A stretch of 45,083 bases of DNA from NCBI RefSeq assembly GCF_028285745.1, contig NZ_JANQOP010000251.1, forward strand, positions 1-45,083, read 5' to 3'. The position numbers and the translations under genes are program-made. Source of the stretch: Acaryochloris sp. IP29b_bin.137. GTDB lineage: Bacteria > Cyanobacteriota > Cyanobacteriia > Thermosynechococcales > Thermosynechococcaceae. The notes below the pieces were generated by a model. That model saw nothing but the letters and a program-made list of their open reading frames with translations, was not told where the DNA came from and ran no database searches. Of the stretch, positions 42,025 through 45,083 are shown piece by piece; the stretch's first letter is position 1; every line of letters begins with the position of its first letter.

Positions 42025-42418
42025 GCTAACGTCGCCCTGACTGAGCTGAGAAGCGCGATATCAATACGTTTCAACCCGAATGTTGTTTAACGCTCTAACC
42101 CATGTCTGCTTCGGTGGACATGGGTTGCCCATTCCGAACTCCCCATAAACTCCCGTCACCACCCTTCCCAGACCCGGATGGATGGCAAGCTCAAGCCAGC
42201 ATCGAGTCAGTTGTGATCGCTTGTTGCTTAGTGATATACAGGCCCGTATGGAGCTGTACGTCTTTTTTCTATAGCCAGGCCCCTTGGTGTAACATCTCAG
42301 GGATGCTGTCAATGCTGTTGTGATGTCCGCTCCACAGAGAGAACGGTTGATCACGCTGAGGGAAAGGGAAGACTTTTACTAGAGTTCGTAAATTGTGCGT
42401 CAGGAGAGGTGGGCAATC
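42025..42418. other. Non-coding region with a strong hairpin (394 bases)
   Basis: It follows the CAP/RTX gene and precedes the DUF3352 gene on the same strand. It contains one strong hairpin (42097-42126) and C-rich stretches. A 97-codon frame on the minus strand crosses it but has no recognisable domain, and I do not call it a gene. The composition could fit a decayed mobile element or a structured small RNA. Confidence 0.45.
42097..42126 (+). repeat. 13-bp hairpin capped by a cUUCGg tetraloop
   Basis: AACCCATGTC (42097-42106) pairs with GACATGGGTT (42117-42126) without mismatch. Two G.U pairs and a C-G pair continue the stem to a TTCG loop, giving the exceptionally stable cUUCGg cap on plus-strand RNA. 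No T-run follows, so it is not a standard terminator. It lies 73 bases after the CAP/RTX stop. Confidence 0.75.
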
Positions 42419-44071
42419 ATGGCTAGAAATTGGAAGTACATTATTCCAGGGGTGATTGCAGGTGCACTGACGCTAGGGGGTGTTGCGGCCTATCTGTATC
42501 TAAAAATGATTCCAGCACAGCAGGGGACGAGCACAATAGCGATCGCAAAAATAGTACCCGATGAAGCATGGATGGCGGCCTCCATTAATCTCGATTTCGA
42601 CGCCTGGAAAAAGCTAGAGCAATTTGGGACACCAGAGGCTCAGAAACTCTATGCTGAGGGCTTAGACGCCTTAATCAAGGCCATTGATCAGGAATTAGCT
42701 GAAGAAAAACTGAGCTATAGCCAAGATCTAAAACCCTGGCTGGGGAATGCAATGATGGCATTTTTACCAGCGGAAAAGCCTGAAGGAACGCCTGGGATTG
42801 TGGTGGTGATTGGTATTAAGGACAAACTCGCGGCTTCAGATTTCTATAACAAGGTTAAAAAGCAGGATGGCTTAAAAATCCAAGAAACCAAGCAGTATAA
42901 AGGGGTGGAGATTGTCAAAATAGGGGCTGATCAAGCGGGCAAACCTGGATATGTCGCGATCCTGGACAATCACCTAGCGGCATCGGATCAGGTCGATACC
43001 GTCAAAAAAGCCATTGACGCCTCTCAAGGGGCTCCTTCTTTAGCAACAACTGGAGAGTCGGCTAAAGCCTTTCAATCTCTCAAGTTAGAAAATTCAGTCG
43101 CCCAGTTCCATCTGCTGGACTATGCCAAAGCCATTGAGCAACTGGATATTTTGGATGAAGCAGATGCGCCTGAGATCCCGCCAGAATTGGAAGATCAGCT
43201 CAAACAGGTGAAATCAATTTCCATGGGCATGGGGATTGACGAGCAGGGGATTCGCTTCAGGAGCGTGACTCAATTCGATCCGAAACTGTGGAAAGGACAA
43301 TTTGACCCGATTCCCGGCAAGATTATCTCGCGCTTCCCTGCCAACACGGTACTGTCGGTCAATGGGGCAAACATCAAGAAACGGTGGCCGCTTTTTGTGG
43401 AACAGTTTTCGGGCATTCCTGAATTTGCCTCTGCCATCGATGCGATGCGTATCTATGTGCGTCAAACGACTCGGCTGGATGTGGATCGAGACATTATTAG
43501 CTGGATGGATGGTGAGGTGGGTTTTGCCCTGATTCCTAGTAAGGAAGGTATTCTTGCACCCGTAGGCTTTGGGGGGGCGCTGGTGTTGGATACCAGCGAT
43601 CGCAAAAAAGCGACCGCCACGTTTGCCAAGCTGGATACCTTTGCCCAGCAAAATAAGATCAAGATCGCCAACAGTAAAATAGGCGACGTGCAGGTAACCC
43701 ATTGGCAACTCCCCTCCTTAGGACAAAACATTATTGGGCGGGGATGGTTGGATAACAACACGGTGTTTGTGACCGTTGGTCAACCCATGACTCAACTTAT
43801 GGCGAACCGTCCCAAAAAGACCCTTGATAAGAGCGATAATTTCCAATCTGTGACGCAATCTTTACCCCGAGACTCGGGTTATTTCTACGTCAATATGGAA
43901 GAGGTGAATCGCCTTTTGTTTAGTTATCCAGATGTGGCGAAGAGTGAGTTTAATACGCCTGAGGTGAAGGCTGTTATGAACTCGATCCGAGGTATTGGCA
44001 TAGCGAATGCCCAAACCGATTCATCCACTTTGACCAGCGAGTTTTTATTAGCCCTAAAGCCAAAGAAATAG
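42419..44071 (+). CDS. DUF3352-family membrane-anchored protein
   Basis: A protein of about 550 residues. A single N-terminal membrane anchor (WKYIIPGVIAGALTLGGVAAYLYLK) is followed by a large extracytoplasmic region. Family features include VPDEAWMAASINLDFDAWKKLEQFGTP near the start, WLGNAMMAFLP, GYVAILDNHLAASD and the late segment GYFYVNMEEVNRLL. DUF3352 proteins are common in cyanobacteria and of unknown function. I use ATG 42419, because AGGAGAGG ends eight bases upstream; a GTG at 42395 would add eight residues. The gene is intact and the last before the insertion sequence. Confidence 0.85.
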   Translation: MARNWKYIIPGVIAGALTLGGVAAYLYLKMIPAQQGTSTIAIAKIVPDEAWMAASINLDFDAWKKLEQFGTPEAQKLYAEGLDALIKAIDQELAEEKLSYSQDLKPWLGNAMMAFLPAEKPEGTPGIVVVIGIKDKLAASDFYNKVKKQDGLKIQETKQYKGVEIVKIGADQAGKPGYVAILDNHLAASDQVDTVKKAIDASQGAPSLATTGESAKAFQSLKLENSVAQFHLLDYAKAIEQLDILDEADAPEIPPELEDQLKQVKSISMGMGIDEQGIRFRSVTQFDPKLWKGQFDPIPGKIISRFPANTVLSVNGANIKKRWPLFVEQFSGIPEFASAIDAMRIYVRQTTRLDVDRDIISWMDGEVGFALIPSKEGILAPVGFGGALVLDTSDRKKATATFAKLDTFAQQNKIKIANSKIGDVQVTHWQLPSLGQNIIGRGWLDNNTVFVTVGQPMTQLMANRPKKTLDKSDNFQSVTQSLPRDSGYFYVNMEEVNRLLFSYPDVAKSEFNTPEVKAVMNSIRGIGIANAQTDSSTLTSEFLLALKPKK

Positions 44072-44159
44072 CCGGAGTACTCAATCTTTGTATCCAGTAG
44101 TTCAACCTGGAATTAAGCCTAAGAAGCTGTTTGCAAAGTCTTGGAAAACTCTTATCAAA

Positions 44160-44206
44160 TCTGGCTTTCAGCGATTTCAACTATTTTGACTGAAATCTTT
44201 GCCAGA
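44160..44206. repeat. Bulged inverted repeat between DUF3352 gene and insertion sequence
   Basis: TCTGGC (44160-44165) pairs with GCCAGA (44201-44206), and GATTTCA (44173-44179) pairs with TGAAATC (44191-44197), with an asymmetric bulge. It lies about 90 bases after the DUF3352 stop and just before the insertion sequence end. It could act as a weak terminator-like hairpin, but there is no T-run. Confidence 0.5.
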
Positions 44207-44289
44207 TAAGGCTTCCTTAGACCTCTTGCATAATTGAATTTGCGATATGGTATTGAGCCTAATGTTCTTTCTCTTCAGTACCATACCCA

Positions 44290-45083
44290 ATGAAATACGA
44301 AACAGCCCAACAGCTGAGTGCCAAGGACTTCAAGCGACGAACTGGAGTCTACAAGCAAACCTTCAAGCGCATGCTCCACGCATGACATACCTATCATCTG
44401 GGTCGCTCCAATGCAGGGCGACCTCCAAAGTTGTGTCGCCCTGATCAACTATTGGTGGCCCTTCAATATTGGCGAGAATATCGGACCTATTTCCACATTG
44501 CAGGAGATTGGGAGGTCTCTGAATCAACCGTCTGCCGTATTGTCCACCAGGTCGAGAGTGCTCTGATAAACTCAGGACTCTTTCGCTTACCCGGTCAGAA
44601 ATCTCTGCTACAAGGGTTGGAGCGACCGGATGTCGTTGTGATGGATGTGACTGAAATGCCCATTGAACGTCCCCAGAAAGGCCAAAAAGCGTATTATTCA
44701 GGAAAAAAAAGAGACATACCCTCAAATGCCAGATTATCGCTGAGCGCAGCACTTTAGAGATTATCTGCCTTAGCTTTGGCCCAGGTCGTCGGCATGATTT
44801 TCAGATATTCAAGGTTTCAGGTATCCATATCCATCCACATAACGAGAGTCTGCAAGATAGCGGATATCAAGGGATTGCAGCCTACCATGCCAACAGCTAT
44901 GTTCCCCTCAAGAAGCCACAACAAGGTGAACTGACTTCCCTGCAGCGAGAGTATAACCGTGCTCTGAGTCCAGAACGAATGGGCATTGAACACATTAATC
45001 GCAGCCTGAAGATTTTCAGAATTCTGTCGGAGCGCTATCGCAATCGTCGTCGCCGTTACGCGCTGCGGTGTAACTTGATTTCA
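44290..45083 (+). pseudogene. IS5-family DDE transposase, interrupted and partial
   Basis: Translation starts at ATG 44290 (MKYETAQQLSAKDFKRRTG) and meets an in-frame TGA at 44383-44385, probably a CGA-to-TGA change, since the same frame continues with GRPPKLCRPDQLLVALQYWR and EYRTYFHIAGDWEVSESTV. The first catalytic Asp is in VVMDVTEMPIERP. At an A8 run (44703-44710) the reading shifts by -1 to give SGKKKRHTLK. The second Asp (LQDSGYQGI) and the Glu (MGIEHINRSLKIFRIL) follow. The C-terminus is cut by the window edge. The shift is likely programmed; the TGA probably disables this copy. Confidence 0.8.
44703..44710 (+). other. A8 slippery site for -1 frameshift in the transposase gene
   Basis: Codons GGA AAA AAA AGA in the upstream frame become AAA AAA AAG AGA CAT after slipping back one base. 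This restores the expected SGKKKRHT sequence exactly. Without slippage the frame ends at TAG 44755-44757. Either ribosomal slippage or transcriptional slippage on A8 could produce the fused protein. Confidence 0.65.

Larger units (their letters stand above)
44219..45083 (+). mobile_element. IS5-family insertion sequence, left part (runs off the window)
   Basis: The element appears to begin with AGACCTCTTGCATAA at about 44219, a terminal sequence of a type I associate with IS5-family elements in cyanobacteria (from memory, not checked). A transposase with the IS5-type DDE fold follows. The right end is outside the window, so the terminal inverted repeat and target duplication cannot be checked. 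A TTA at the junction could be part of a 3-base duplication. Confidence 0.75.

Noticed and set aside
42061-42354. 97-codon minus-strand frame in the region after the CAP/RTX gene
   Set aside because: No domain or ribosome site was recognised and it runs through the strong hairpin. I considered a mobile-element remnant but could not support it.
44431-44757. Separate short gene of 108 codons at the right end
   Set aside because: It is the middle part of the IS5-type transposase, bounded by the early TGA upstream and the unslipped frame's stop downstream.

Overview
The window is about 45 kb of cyanobacterial chromosome. The evidence is the presence of psbU, a CyanoQ (PsbQ) homologue, the photosystem II S4-domain protein, a CpcS-type phycobilin lyase, the NblS/Hik33 sensor kinase and a CPP1-like protein, together with about twenty copies of the HIP1 octamer GCGATCGC. 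Gene content resembles Acaryochloris-type genomes, but that genus-level guess is an inference from memory and was not tested. I saw no rRNA, tRNA or CRISPR array.

Layout. 1-9.9 kb: a truncated gene end, a staphylococcal-nuclease-like protein whose 5' end looks eroded, a SAM methyltransferase, Xaa-Pro aminopeptidase (pepP), a secreted DUF4189 protein, a TauE/SafE transporter, CyanoQ, a large M1 metallopeptidase with HEAT repeats, and a DUF4034-type lipoprotein. 10-16.8 kb: a solitary TerB-N/TerB/TerB-C protein, an NfeD-stomatin pair, a small S4 protein, GDP-fucose synthase, and an FHA-adenylate cyclase overlapping it. 16.9-23 kb: psbU with a clear terminator, nadB overlapping tail-to-tail with the PSII S4 gene, a LapA-scpA pair, an HXXEE membrane protein and an unknown protein. 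23-28.5 kb: small membrane proteins, a COQ4 homologue, a family 2 glycosyltransferase, a pentapeptide-repeat remnant, a CPP1-like protein and an unknown protein. 29-35 kb: phoU, a Zam-type RNB protein with a degraded active site followed by cpcS, and nblS converging on them. 35.3-40.6 kb: a SirB1-family protein, an ArsR regulator, a methyltransferase overlapping a RidA-chorismate mutase fusion, and a two-gene ABC exporter. 40.9-45 kb: a CAP-domain protein with RTX repeats, a DUF3352 protein and the left part of an IS5-family insertion sequence running off the window.

Most genes are housekeeping or photosynthetic and sit in short units with frequent strand switches. The most unusual items are the RidA-PchB-like fusion translationally coupled to a methyltransferase beside an ArsR regulator, the catalytically degenerate RNB protein, the COQ4 homologue with an intact metal motif in a plastoquinone-using lineage, the solitary TerB-domain protein, and two strong hairpins (a UUCG-capped one after the CAP/RTX gene and a perfect 9-bp inverted repeat beside nblS). 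I found no convincing new defence island or multi-gene system. The ArsR/methyltransferase/RidA-mutase cluster is the best candidate for an undescribed pathway.
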